Assembly (NCBI GenBank): GCA_001801685.1
Contig: MGYJ01000006.1
Span: 68,256-132,255, forward strand
DNA length: 64,000 nt
Direction of reading: 5' to 3'
Source: Gammaproteobacteria bacterium RIFCSPHIGHO2_12_FULL_63_22
GTDB lineage: Bacteria > Pseudomonadota > Gammaproteobacteria > Xanthomonadales > Xanthomonadaceae
The notes under the pieces are model-generated. The model was not told where the DNA came from. It ran no database searches and worked only from the letters and a program-made list of their open reading frames with translations. The position numbers and the translations under genes were made by a program. Of this stretch, positions 51,577-59,431 are shown piece after piece (within the stretch, counting starts at the first letter, position 1; each line of letters begins with the position of its first letter).

Positions 51577-53121
51577 TCAGTAGGAACCCGTGGGATGTTT
51601 CGCCCGCGGGAAATCGCCTGCCACGGTGTACACGACGCGGTCGCGATGCTTGCGACCGTTGGCATCGGCGATGGTGCCCAGGCGAACAGGCGTCTTGTTC
51701 ATTTCGCGCGCTGCATCCAGGAAGTAGCGCTCGACTTCCAGCTTCATGATGAAGACGCGGCCGTCCTCCTGTTCGGCGAACTCGGCGGCCAGGGTCTGGT
51801 CGTAGGACGAGTCGGACATCCTTGTCGGCTGCGGCTTGAACGAGAGCCGTTCGATGTCGGTGTCGAGGTAGAGGTTTAGCCCGTTGCGGGTCATGTCCTC
51901 GACGAACAACAATTCGCGCGGCTGCCCGGGCAGCATCGGCAGGAGTTGCTGCGCGAAGACGCGGCCATCCTTGTCGGTCACGTAATTGGCGGCCCAGAGT
52001 TTCACGCCGAGCAAAATCACGACCCACAGCAACAACAGCCACGGCGCGTACCACCACCACTGGCGGGATGCCAGGCGCTTGCCCAGGAGCAGGGCGAGAG
52101 GCGCGAACAAGGGCAGCACATACAGCGGCAGGCGCGAGCGCGCCAGGCAGAAGATCAGCAAGGGCAGGGCGAACCAGATCCACAGGAAACGCAAGTCGGC
52201 CGGCATGTCCTGCCAGGCGCGCTTGCGGATTCCGATCAAGGCCAGTACCAGCCACGGGATCGATCCGGCAACCAGTGTTGGCAAGTACACCACCAGGGGC
52301 CCGTACCATTCCGGGAAACGCTTCAGCTCGGCCGTCGCAATGCGCGCATAAACTTCGTGGCCGAGGAAATAATCGAGCAAGCCGGGATGGCGCCGGATCA
52401 CCACGAGGTACCAGGTAAAGCCGATCACCGCGAACAACAGAAGGCCCCAGGGCCGGAACAGGCCCAGGCCGCCGCGCATCGGGCCCGCCGCCGGATCGGC
52501 GCCGGCCAGTTTTTGCGCGCTGCGGGCCTGCACCAGTTCGAATGCGACTATCGCCAGCAAGGGCAGCAGGCTGGGCGGCCCCTTGGTCATGAAGGCCAGG
52601 CCGAACGCGGCCCACATCGCGTCCAGCCAGCGCGCCGACCCCCCGCCAAACCGGTACTGCGCGTAGCACAGCACCGACAGCGTCTCCATCAAGGCCAGCA
52701 TCGAATCGGTGTTGACCGTGTTCGATGCCAGGAAGGGCACCGGGCTGGTGGCATAGATCAGCGCAGGCAGCCACGGCTTGTCGGGCACGAAACTCTTGCC
52801 CAGCCGGAACACCAGGACCACAGTCAATGCGAAGGCGAGGGCGATCGGCAACCGGACCGCCCACTCGGTGCGACCGAACGTGGCGACGCTGGCGGCGATG
52901 GTCCAGTAAGTTACCGGCGGCTTGGTGAAATGCAGTGCTTCCTCGTTGCGGCGCAGGCTGATGAAATCGCCGCTGTGCAGCATCTGCAAGGCGACGTTGG
53001 TGTAGCGGCCTTCGTCGGGTTCCCACAGCCCGCGCGATCCCTGGAAGGACAGGCCGAGCAGCAATGCGAGGGCGAGCAACGCCAGCAGGGGCCGGCGGCT
53101 GAAAAATCTGGGGAGTGACAA
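51577..53121 (-). CDS. GT39-type membrane glycosyltransferase (ArnT/PMT-like)
   Basis: About 514 residues with some eleven to twelve transmembrane helices and the GT-C signatures: LWEPDEGRYTNVALQML just after the first helix (the catalytic DE motif), FTKPPVTYW, and further helices ending in a soluble C-terminal region of about 120 residues. Such enzymes use polyprenyl-phosphate sugars at the periplasmic face, for example for lipid A modification. Start: TTG at 53121 follows GGAAGC at good spacing; an in-frame GTG at 53220 would add 33 residues without clear membrane character and is less likely. Divergent from the YggN-like gene. Confidence 0.9.
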   Translation of the reverse strand: MSLPRFFSRRPLLALLALALLLGLSFQGSRGLWEPDEGRYTNVALQMLHSGDFISLRRNEEALHFTKPPVTYWTIAASVATFGRTEWAVRLPIALAFALTVVLVFRLGKSFVPDKPWLPALIYATSPVPFLASNTVNTDSMLALMETLSVLCYAQYRFGGGSARWLDAMWAAFGLAFMTKGPPSLLPLLAIVAFELVQARSAQKLAGADPAAGPMRGGLGLFRPWGLLLFAVIGFTWYLVVIRRHPGLLDYFLGHEVYARIATAELKRFPEWYGPLVVYLPTLVAGSIPWLVLALIGIRKRAWQDMPADLRFLWIWFALPLLIFCLARSRLPLYVLPLFAPLALLLGKRLASRQWWWYAPWLLLLWVVILLGVKLWAANYVTDKDGRVFAQQLLPMLPGQPRELLFVEDMTRNGLNLYLDTDIERLSFKPQPTRMSDSSYDQTLAAEFAEQEDGRVFIMKLEVERYFLDAAREMNKTPVRLGTIADANGRKHRDRVVYTVAGDFPRAKHPTGSY

Positions 53122-53290
53122 GGCAGGCTTCCGCGAGGACAACGGGGCAAGGATAACCGGCTGGCTGCTGCCTTCCCAAGCAGATGGTGGCGTGACCTTA
53201 GTCAGGGCGCCGTTCGGCACGTTTCAAGGCCTTGCCTGCGTGCAAGACTGGCCCCATCCAGTCCCTGTTGCGCCACCGCCGGAGAGAAAG

Positions 53291-54055
53291 ATGAAAGCCG
53301 CCCTGCTTCCCCTGGCCCTGTTGCTTGCCTCGGGCGCCGCCCAGGCGCACTCGACCCACGACGGGGTTCGTCTTGGCTGCGACGTCCGCTCCGACTATTC
53401 GGTGCGCCCTTACCGCCAAGCCTTCCTGTTCAGCCGCGAAGGCTCGACGCCGGCCGAGATCGGCATTGGCGGTGGCCGTCTCTTCATCGATGGCAAGGAA
53501 ATCGAACTCGGCGCTGCCGACCACGCCCGCCTGCGCGAAATGGAAGGCGAGATGAAGGGGATGGTCCCCCAGATCGAAAAGGTCACGCTGGAGGCCATCG
53601 AGATTGCATTCACCGCGCTCACCGAGGTCGCACGCGGCCTGTCGAATACGCCCGAGAAGACCGTTGCCGGCCTGGAGCGCTCGCACCGGGAGATGATGGC
53701 CGAGATCCGCAGCAAGCCCATGGGCGTCTTCAACGAGGACGCGATGGCGGGCATCATCGAGCCGATCATCACGCGCTTCATCCCCGATATCGTCGGCGGC
53801 GCCGTCAGCTCGGCGCTGAAAGCCGCGTTCTCGGGCGAAGAAGCAACGAAGGAATTCGAAGCCCGCATCAAGCACATGGAAGGCGAGCTCGACACCCGCG
53901 TGGAAGCCCGGGCCAAGAAGCTCGAGCCACTGGCCGACGCCTTGTGCCAGCGGCTCAACCACCTGGACAGCCTTGACGACTCTCTGGAATTTCGCCTGCC
54001 CGATGGCAAGCCCCTGCAATTGCTGAGCGTTGATCCGAGCCGCCAAAAGCACTGA
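53291..54055 (+). CDS. DUF2884 (YggN-like) exported protein
   Basis: A 254-residue protein with signal peptide MKAALLPLALLLASGAAQA. The sequence RLGCDVRSDYSVRPYRQAFL and IGIGGGRLFIDGKEIEL, followed by a long helical middle (DHARLREMEGEMKGMVPQIE, FTALTEVARGL), matches the YggN/DUF2884 layout. The C-terminal region has a charged coiled-coil-like stretch (EARIKHMEGELDTRVEARAK). Function unknown; two cysteines remain. GGAGAGAAAG precedes the ATG. A strong terminator follows (54098-54122), so it is separate from the pyruvate dehydrogenase genes. Confidence 0.72.
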   Translation: MKAALLPLALLLASGAAQAHSTHDGVRLGCDVRSDYSVRPYRQAFLFSREGSTPAEIGIGGGRLFIDGKEIELGAADHARLREMEGEMKGMVPQIEKVTLEAIEIAFTALTEVARGLSNTPEKTVAGLERSHREMMAEIRSKPMGVFNEDAMAGIIEPIITRFIPDIVGGAVSSALKAAFSGEEATKEFEARIKHMEGELDTRVEARAKKLEPLADALCQRLNHLDSLDDSLEFRLPDGKPLQLLSVDPSRQKH

Positions 54056-54097
54056 GCGCCTCGAGCGCAACCGCGGTGGCAACGCCGTTTTCCCCGC

Positions 54098-54122
54098 GCC
54101 CCCTCCCCGGGGGCTTTTTTTT
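54098..54122 (+). terminator. Rho-independent terminator after the YggN-like gene
   Basis: Stem GCCCCC/GGGGGC (54098-54103 with 54109-54114) around loop TCCCC, followed by eight T. A standard intrinsic terminator, 43 bases after the stop and just before the E2 gene. Confidence 0.9.
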
Positions 54123-54159
54123 GCCACAATAGCGGCCTCGCATGAAGCAGGCAGGTCGC

Positions 54160-55539
54160 ATGTCGCAGTTGATGGAAGCCCGGGTACCCGATATCGGCAG
54201 CGACCAGGGCGTGCCGGTGATCGAATTGCTGGTGAAGGTGGGCGATATCGTCACCAAGGACCAGGGCCTGGTCACGCTGGAATCGGACAAGGCCACGATG
54301 GAAGTTCCCGCGCCCTTCGCCGGTACGGTGCGCGAGGTGCTGGTGAAGGTCGGTGATGAAATCGGCACCGGCGCCGTCGTCGCCATGATCGAGCCAGCGG
54401 CCGAAGCGAGCGCGACTCCGGTCGAGGCGAAGTCCCAGCCTGTCGCTGCAGCGGCCGCCGTTGCGCCGCCCGCCGCCAAAGCGCCAGCGCCTGTGGTTGC
54501 CGCGACGACTCCGGCCCCGGTCGCTTCGTCGCCCGCGCCTGCGGCTACCGCCACCACCGTTGCCGTCGCGACCATGACGCCCGCTGCCGCCAGCTCGCGG
54601 CGCTCCCTGGATTCCGAATCCCTGGTGCCCGGCGTGTTGCCCTATGCCAGTCCCGCGGTGCGCGTGTTCGCACGCGAGCTCGGCGTCGACCTGTCGCAAG
54701 TGAAAGGAACCGAGCGCGGCGGCCGCATCGGCAAGGCCGACGTGCAGGCCTTCGTCAAAGCCATGCTGGCTGGCGGCACCATGCCGCGCGCGTCGGGCGG
54801 CGAAGCGGGCGGACTGCAACTCATCCCGTGGCCGCAGGTCGATTTCGCCAAGTTCGGCGAGGTGGAACGCCAGTCGCGTACCCGCATCAACAAGTTGTCC
54901 GGCGCCAACCTTGCGCGCAACTGGGCGATGATCCCGCACGTCACGCAGTTCGACGAAGCCGACATCACCGAGATGGAAGTCTTCCGCAAGAAGCTTGGCG
55001 AAGAGAACAAGGACGTCAAGATCACGCCGCTGGTATTCCTTATCAAGGCCGTGGTCGCGGCGCTGAAGAAATACCCGGCCTTCAATTCATCGCTGGACGG
55101 CGACGACCTGGTGCTGAAGAAATATTTCCATGTCGGCATTGCCGTGGATACGCCCGATGGCCTGATGGTGCCGGTGCTTCGCGATTGCGATCGCAAGGGA
55201 TTGCTGGAATTGTCTGCAGAACTCGCCTCCATCAGTGCGCGCGCCCGCGACAAGAAACTGACCGCCGCCGACATGCAGGGCGGCTGTTTTTCGATTTCGT
55301 CCTTGGGCGGCATCGGCGGAACGGCCTTCACGCCGATCATCAACGCGCCCGAAGTCGCGATCCTGGGCGTGTCGAAGTCGCAGATGAAGCCGGTCTGGAA
55401 TGGCAGCGAGTTCGCGCCTCGCCTGATGTTGCCCTTGTCGCTGAGCTACGACCATCGCGTCATCGACGGCGCCGCCGCCGCCCGCTTCGCCAGTTACCTG
55501 GCGCAAGTCCTCGGCGACCTGCGCCGCCTGCTGGTCTGA
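54160..55539 (+). CDS. aceF: Pyruvate dehydrogenase E2, dihydrolipoyl acetyltransferase
   Basis: A 459-residue E2 from the ATG at 54160 ([15 protein letters not shown]). One lipoyl domain (about 4-80; Lys44 in ESDKATME carries the lipoyl group), a long Ala/Pro-rich linker (about 85-150), a peripheral-subunit-binding domain ([20 protein letters not shown], about 163-200) and a catalytic domain with SYDHRVIDG (His432, Asp436). It transfers the acetyl group to CoA. Only one lipoyl domain is present, compared with two or three in many gammaproteobacteria. An in-frame ATG at 54142 is also possible. E3 follows 10 bases later; the E1 gene is not in the window. Confidence 0.94.
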   Translation: MSQLMEARVPDIGSDQGVPVIELLVKVGDIVTKDQGLVTLESDKATMEVPAPFAGTVREVLVKVGDEIGTGAVVAMIEPAAEASATPVEAKSQPVAAAAAVAPPAAKAPAPVVAATTPAPVASSPAPAATATTVAVATMTPAAASSRRSLDSESLVPGVLPYASPAVRVFARELGVDLSQVKGTERGGRIGKADVQAFVKAMLAGGTMPRASGGEAGGLQLIPWPQVDFAKFGEVERQSRTRINKLSGANLARNWAMIPHVTQFDEADITEMEVFRKKLGEENKDVKITPLVFLIKAVVAALKKYPAFNSSLDGDDLVLKKYFHVGIAVDTPDGLMVPVLRDCDRKGLLELSAELASISARARDKKLTAADMQGGCFSISSLGGIGGTAFTPIINAPEVAILGVSKSQMKPVWNGSEFAPRLMLPLSLSYDHRVIDGAAAARFASYLAQVLGDLRRLLV

Positions 55540-55549
55540 AGGAGCTTCC

Positions 55550-57355
55550 GTGGCCACGCTGATTGAAATCAAGGTTCCCGACATTGGCGGCAGCAAGGAC
55601 GTGCCGGTGATCGAATTGCTGGCGAAGGTCGGCGATGCGATTGCCGTGGACCAGGGCCTGGTGACGCTGGAATCGGACAAGGCGACGATGGAAGTTCCGT
55701 GCACCGCCGCCGGCGTGCTGAAGGAATGGAAAGTGAAAGTGGGCGACGGCGTTTCGGAAGGGCAGGTGATCGCCGTGCTGGAAGCCGCCGCCGACGCACC
55801 CGTCGCGAAGGCTGCGCCCGCCACGCCCGCTGCGGCCGCCGAGTCGAAGCCCGTCGCGCCGTCGCCCGCGCCGTCGCCCGCGCCGCCGACCGCGGCGCCA
55901 GCCACGCCTGCGCCCGTTGCGAAACCCGCCACCGGCTCCAACGCCGACATCCAGTGCCAGCTGGTCGTGCTCGGCGCCGGCCCGGGCGGCTACACCGCCG
56001 CGTTCCGCGCTGCCGACCTGGGCATGGACGTGGTGCTGGTCGAGCGCTACGCGAAACTTGGCGGCGTCTGCCTCAACGTCGGCTGCATTCCGTCCAAGGC
56101 CCTGCTGCACGCCGCCGAAGTAATCAACGAAGCGAAGCACGCGTCTGCCTACGGTGTCAGCTTCGGCGATCCCGTCATCGACATCGACAAGCTGCGCGCA
56201 CACAAGGACAAGGTGGTCGGCACCATGAACGCCGGCCTGTCGGGCATGGCCAAGGCGCGCAAGGTGCGCACGGTCACCGGCATCGGCCGCTTCCTGTCGC
56301 CGAACGAACTCGAGATCGACGAGGCTGGCACGCGCAAGGTGCTTCGCTTCGAGCACTGCATCATCGCGGCCGGATCGCAACCGGTGAAGTTGCCGGGCTT
56401 CCCCTGGGACGACCCGCGCGTGATGGATTCCACCGACGCATTGATGCTGCACGACATCCCGGCCGAGTTGCTGGTGGTGGGCGGCGGCATCATCGGCCTG
56501 GAAATGGCCTGCGTGTACGCTGCGCTCGGCAGTCGCGTCACCGTGGTCGAATTCATGCCGCAGCTGATGCCGGGCAGCGATGCCGACCTCGTCAAGCCGC
56601 TGGCCGACTTGCTGAAGAAGCGCGGCGTGGCCATCCACCTCGGTACGAAAGTCGCGAAAGTCGAAGCGGGCAAGGACGGGCTCAACGCCAGTTTCGAAGG
56701 TGAAAAGCCGCCCTCGACCACGCGTTACGACCGTGTGCTGGTGTCGGTCGGCCGCACGCCGAATGGCAGTCGCATCAACGCCGAAGTCGCAGGCGTGGCC
56801 GTCACCGATCGTGGCTTCATCAACGTCGATTCGCAGATGCGGACCAACGTGCCGCATATCTTCGCCATCGGCGACCTGGTCGGCCAGCCGATGCTCGCGC
56901 ACAAGGCGACGCACGAAGGCAAGCTTGCTGCGGAAGTGGCAGCCGGCGAAAAACGCGAATGGGTTGCGCGCGTCATTCCATCGGTGGCCTACACCGATCC
57001 CGAAATCGCGTGGGTCGGCCTCACCGAGACTGAAGCGAAACAGAAGGGCATCGACGTCGGCGTGGCGAAGTTCCCCTGGGCGGCTTCGGGTCGCGCCGTG
57101 GGATTGGGCCGCACCGAAGGCTTCACCAAGCTGATTTTCGATCCCGGCAGCCATCGCCTGCTCGGCGGCGGCATCGTCGGCGTGCATGCCGGCGACCTCA
57201 TCGCCGAGATCGCGCTGGCCATCGAGATGGGTTGCGAGGCGGGCGACATCGGCCACACCATCCATCCCCATCCCACGCTGAGTGAATCGGTGGGCATGGC
57301 GGCGGAAGTATTCGAAGGCAGCATCACCGACCTGTATATTCCTAAGAAGAAGTAA
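55550..57355 (+). CDS. lpdA: Dihydrolipoyl dehydrogenase (E3) with N-terminal lipoyl domain
   Basis: A 601-residue E3, about 120 residues longer than standard because a lipoyl domain (about 1-80; Lys44 in ESDKATME) and an Ala/Pro linker precede it. The flavoprotein part has GAGPGGYTAAFRAADLG, the redox disulphide Cys174-Cys179 in GGVCLNVGCIPSK, and the catalytic HPHPTLSE (His574, Glu579). It reoxidises dihydrolipoamide for pyruvate dehydrogenase. Start is GTG at 55550 with AAGGAG upstream. The same lipoyl-E3 architecture is known in Neisseria and Xanthomonas. A segment of its 5' end is nearly identical in DNA to the E2 lipoyl region. Confidence 0.95.
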   Translation: MATLIEIKVPDIGGSKDVPVIELLAKVGDAIAVDQGLVTLESDKATMEVPCTAAGVLKEWKVKVGDGVSEGQVIAVLEAAADAPVAKAAPATPAAAAESKPVAPSPAPSPAPPTAAPATPAPVAKPATGSNADIQCQLVVLGAGPGGYTAAFRAADLGMDVVLVERYAKLGGVCLNVGCIPSKALLHAAEVINEAKHASAYGVSFGDPVIDIDKLRAHKDKVVGTMNAGLSGMAKARKVRTVTGIGRFLSPNELEIDEAGTRKVLRFEHCIIAAGSQPVKLPGFPWDDPRVMDSTDALMLHDIPAELLVVGGGIIGLEMACVYAALGSRVTVVEFMPQLMPGSDADLVKPLADLLKKRGVAIHLGTKVAKVEAGKDGLNASFEGEKPPSTTRYDRVLVSVGRTPNGSRINAEVAGVAVTDRGFINVDSQMRTNVPHIFAIGDLVGQPMLAHKATHEGKLAAEVAAGEKREWVARVIPSVAYTDPEIAWVGLTETEAKQKGIDVGVAKFPWAASGRAVGLGRTEGFTKLIFDPGSHRLLGGGIVGVHAGDLIAEIALAIEMGCEAGDIGHTIHPHPTLSESVGMAAEVFEGSITDLYIPKKK

Positions 57356-57377
57356 GGTCCTGGACCAGGGAGCGGCC

Positions 57378-58331
57378 GTGATCAACGAAATAGGGATGTT
57401 CGTACTTGGCCTGTTCCTGCTGCTGCTCGGCGGGGACTCCGTGATTCGCGGCGCCGCGGGCCTGGGCCAGCGCCTGGGGCTTTCCCCGTTCGCGGCCGGC
57501 CTGTTGCTGGTCGCCTTCGCCACATCGGTACCCGAGCTTGTCGTCAACGCCTACGCCTTCCAGCACGGCCAGACGGACCTCGCGCTGGGCAACGCCATTG
57601 GCAGCAACATGGTCAATATCGGCCTGACCCTGGGACTTGCGGCGTTGGTTGCGCCCTTGCTGATACGCATGCGCCTGCTGGCTGCGCAGATCGTCTTCGT
57701 GCTGGTCGCCTCGGGCATGGTCCTGCTGTTCGGCCTCGATGGCAGCATCGCGCGCTGGGAGGGTGGCGTGCTGGTGGCCGGCTTCGTCGGATTCCTGGTA
57801 TTTGTCTTCATTCGCGGGCGCAACGAAAGCCCCGAGATCCAGGCCGAGCTGGCTGCGCACGCAGTCACCAGCACCAACCTCGTGCAGAACCTGGTTCGCT
57901 TTGCATTCGCTGCGGCGCTGCTTTTTTTCGGTAGCCGGCTGGTCGTGAATGCGGCCCCGGTCATCGGCTTGGCAATCGGGATGGGGCCGATGCTCACTGG
58001 CCTCACGTTGGTGGCCGTCGGAACTGCGTTGCCCGAGATCGTCGTCGCCATGATCGCAGCGAGCAAAGGCCAGGGTGATGTCGTGGCCGGACAGGTGCTG
58101 GGCGCCTGCCTGTTCAACCTGTTGTTCATCGTCGGCGGCATGGCCCTGCTGCGGCCGTTGCCGCTGCCCGCATCCTTCATCAGCCTGGAACTGCCCGCCG
58201 CGATGGCCTTCGCCCTGCTGTTGTATCCCTTGCTCGGCGGCGACCTGAAGATATCGCGGCGCGAGGGCGGCTGGCTGTTGCTGGCCTTCGCCATCTGGCT
58301 GGGCTACGAACTGTTCACTGCGCTCGCCTGA
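57378..58331 (+). CDS. Calcium/sodium antiporter (CaCA family)
   Basis: A 317-residue antiporter with two inverted repeats of about five helices. The alpha-repeat motifs are AFATSVPELVVNAYAFQHGQ with GNAIGSNMVNIG (near 38-75) and AVGTALPEIVVAMIAA with GQVLGACLFNLL (near 215-255), the paired acidic residues expected for Ca2+/Na+ exchange. The start is GTG at 57378 with GGGAG upstream; the frame is open from 57282 inside the E3 gene but not credible. It follows E3 by 22 bases and could be cotranscribed. Confidence 0.93.
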   Translation: MINEIGMFVLGLFLLLLGGDSVIRGAAGLGQRLGLSPFAAGLLLVAFATSVPELVVNAYAFQHGQTDLALGNAIGSNMVNIGLTLGLAALVAPLLIRMRLLAAQIVFVLVASGMVLLFGLDGSIARWEGGVLVAGFVGFLVFVFIRGRNESPEIQAELAAHAVTSTNLVQNLVRFAFAAALLFFGSRLVVNAAPVIGLAIGMGPMLTGLTLVAVGTALPEIVVAMIAASKGQGDVVAGQVLGACLFNLLFIVGGMALLRPLPLPASFISLELPAAMAFALLLYPLLGGDLKISRREGGWLLLAFAIWLGYELFTALA

Positions 58332-58361
58332 GCCAGTGGGCTGGCCGCACTGGGCGCGGCG

Positions 58362-59201
58362 ATGAGCAATGTCCTTGTCATCGGAATGAGTGGGCAGGTC
58401 GGCGAGGCGCTCGCGCCTAAACTGATCGCGCGTTTCGGCGACGTCGATGCGCTGTCGCGCTACCCGCGCGATGCCCTGCCTGGCGTGCATTGGCTGCTCG
58501 GTTCACTCGAGCAAATGCCTGGCGGAGCCGCGATGGCGCATGACACCCTGGTCAGCCTCGGTCCGCTGGATGCCTTCGCACGTTGGTACGGCAGTGCGCG
58601 GCCTGCCGCATCGCGGGTGATCGCGCTGGGCTCCACCGGGCTTCGCGACAAGTCCGACTCTGCCGATCCGCAGGAGCGCGAGCTTGCGCAACGACTTGCC
58701 GATGCGGAGGCAAGCTTGTTCGCAGCGGGCCGCCACGGCGGCGCGGCGATCACGGTACTTCGGCCGACCTTGTTGTACGGCAGTGGTCGCGACCGGTCCC
58801 TGACGGCCCTGGTCGCGCTGGCCCGGCGCTGGCGTGTCCTTCCGCTGCCTTTTACTGCCAAGGGACTTCGCCAGCCCGTGCATGTGGACGACGTGGCGGC
58901 GGCCATCCTCGGCTGCCTCGAAGTTCCCGCCGCGTTGACCGCCGGTCGTAGTTTCGACCTGCCGGGTGGAGAAGTGCTGGCGTTCGACGCCATGGTGCGG
59001 CGCACTCTTGAACGCCATGCCCCGGGCGCGAGGGTGCTTGCCCTGCCGGGCTTCGCCTTCCGCCCGCTGGCCCGGCTGGCCGCCCGCTTGGGCAAGGGCC
59101 CAGCCCCGGGAAGCCTTGCCCGCATGGCGGCAGACCAGACGGCGGATGCCACGCCGGCCCGCCTCGCCTTCGGATACAAGCCCGGTCCATTCCGGCCCTG
59201 A
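58362..59201 (+). CDS. NAD(P)-binding epimerase-like (atypical SDR) protein
   Basis: A 279-residue Rossmann-fold protein: cofactor loop VIGMSGQVGEALA (near 5-17), VIALGSTGLRD (near 87-97), the segment TVLRPTLLYGSGRDRSL typical of NAD(P)-binding epimerase/complex I NDUFA9-like proteins, and a substrate-domain motif QPVHVDDVAAAILG. No YXXXK pair is seen, so it is an atypical SDR. Substrate unknown. GGGCGCGGCG before the ATG is a poor ribosome site. It ends 57 bases before the -35 region of the DUF1302 cluster. Confidence 0.85.
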   Translation: MSNVLVIGMSGQVGEALAPKLIARFGDVDALSRYPRDALPGVHWLLGSLEQMPGGAAMAHDTLVSLGPLDAFARWYGSARPAASRVIALGSTGLRDKSDSADPQERELAQRLADAEASLFAAGRHGGAAITVLRPTLLYGSGRDRSLTALVALARRWRVLPLPFTAKGLRQPVHVDDVAAAILGCLEVPAALTAGRSFDLPGGEVLAFDAMVRRTLERHAPGARVLALPGFAFRPLARLAARLGKGPAPGSLARMAADQTADATPARLAFGYKPGPFRP

Positions 59202-59256
59202 ACAGGCTTGCTGCGCTGCAGCACGAAAAGAATCCGGGTTTCCATACGCTGGGGCA

Positions 59257-59286
59257 TTGCTTCTTGGCGTAACGGACTTTTAATAT
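59257..59286 (+). promoter_or_regulatory. Candidate sigma-70 promoter for the DUF1302-DUF1329 cluster
   Basis: TTGCTT (59257-59262), an 18-base spacer and TAATAT (59281-59286). It would start RNA near 59293, giving a 5' leader of about 140 bases that holds a run of eight G (59312-59319) and a possible small ORF. Confidence 0.45.
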
Positions 59287-59327
59287 GGGGGTACAGTAGA
59301 GCGACGAACCCGGGGGGGGTCTGATCC

Positions 59328-59429
59328 ATGAAATCCGACAGTTGGCTGCCAGGCAGCCGCGACCGCGATCCCCCTACGGCAAGCGTTTTGCTTTCGCCCC
59401 GAGTGTTTTGCCCTTCAGAGGAACAATAG
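59328..59429 (+). CDS. Possible 33-residue leader peptide upstream of DUF1302
   Basis: ATG at 59328 opens 33 codons ending in TAG at 59427-59429, two bases before the DUF1302 ATG at 59432. The G-rich run CGGGGGGGGT (59311-59320) lies at ribosome-site distance upstream. The peptide begins MKSDSWLPGSRDRDPPTASV and has no signal or membrane segment. The ribosome site of DUF1302 (AGAGGAAC) lies inside its last codons, so its translation could control that start. Coding status is unproven; it may be chance. Confidence 0.35.
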   Translation: MKSDSWLPGSRDRDPPTASVLLSPRVFCPSEEQ

Positions 59430-59431
59430 AA

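Noticed and set aside
51506-53179. 557-codon minus-strand frame overlapping the GT39 gene
   Set aside because: Arg/Pro-rich translation without membrane helices. The other frame has the GT39 motif and the expected helices.
53122-53220. N-terminal extension of the GT39 gene from GTG at 53220
   Set aside because: The added residues have no membrane or family character, and TTG at 53121 has a ribosome site at correct spacing.
54090-54130. The GC-rich stem near the E2 start as a riboswitch or leader element
   Set aside because: It is a simple GC stem followed by eight T directly after the YggN-like gene, which is adequately explained as an intrinsic terminator.
55460-57547. 695-codon open frame on the minus strand
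   Set aside because: Antisense to the E3 gene, which has every catalytic motif. No motif is seen in the minus-strand translation.
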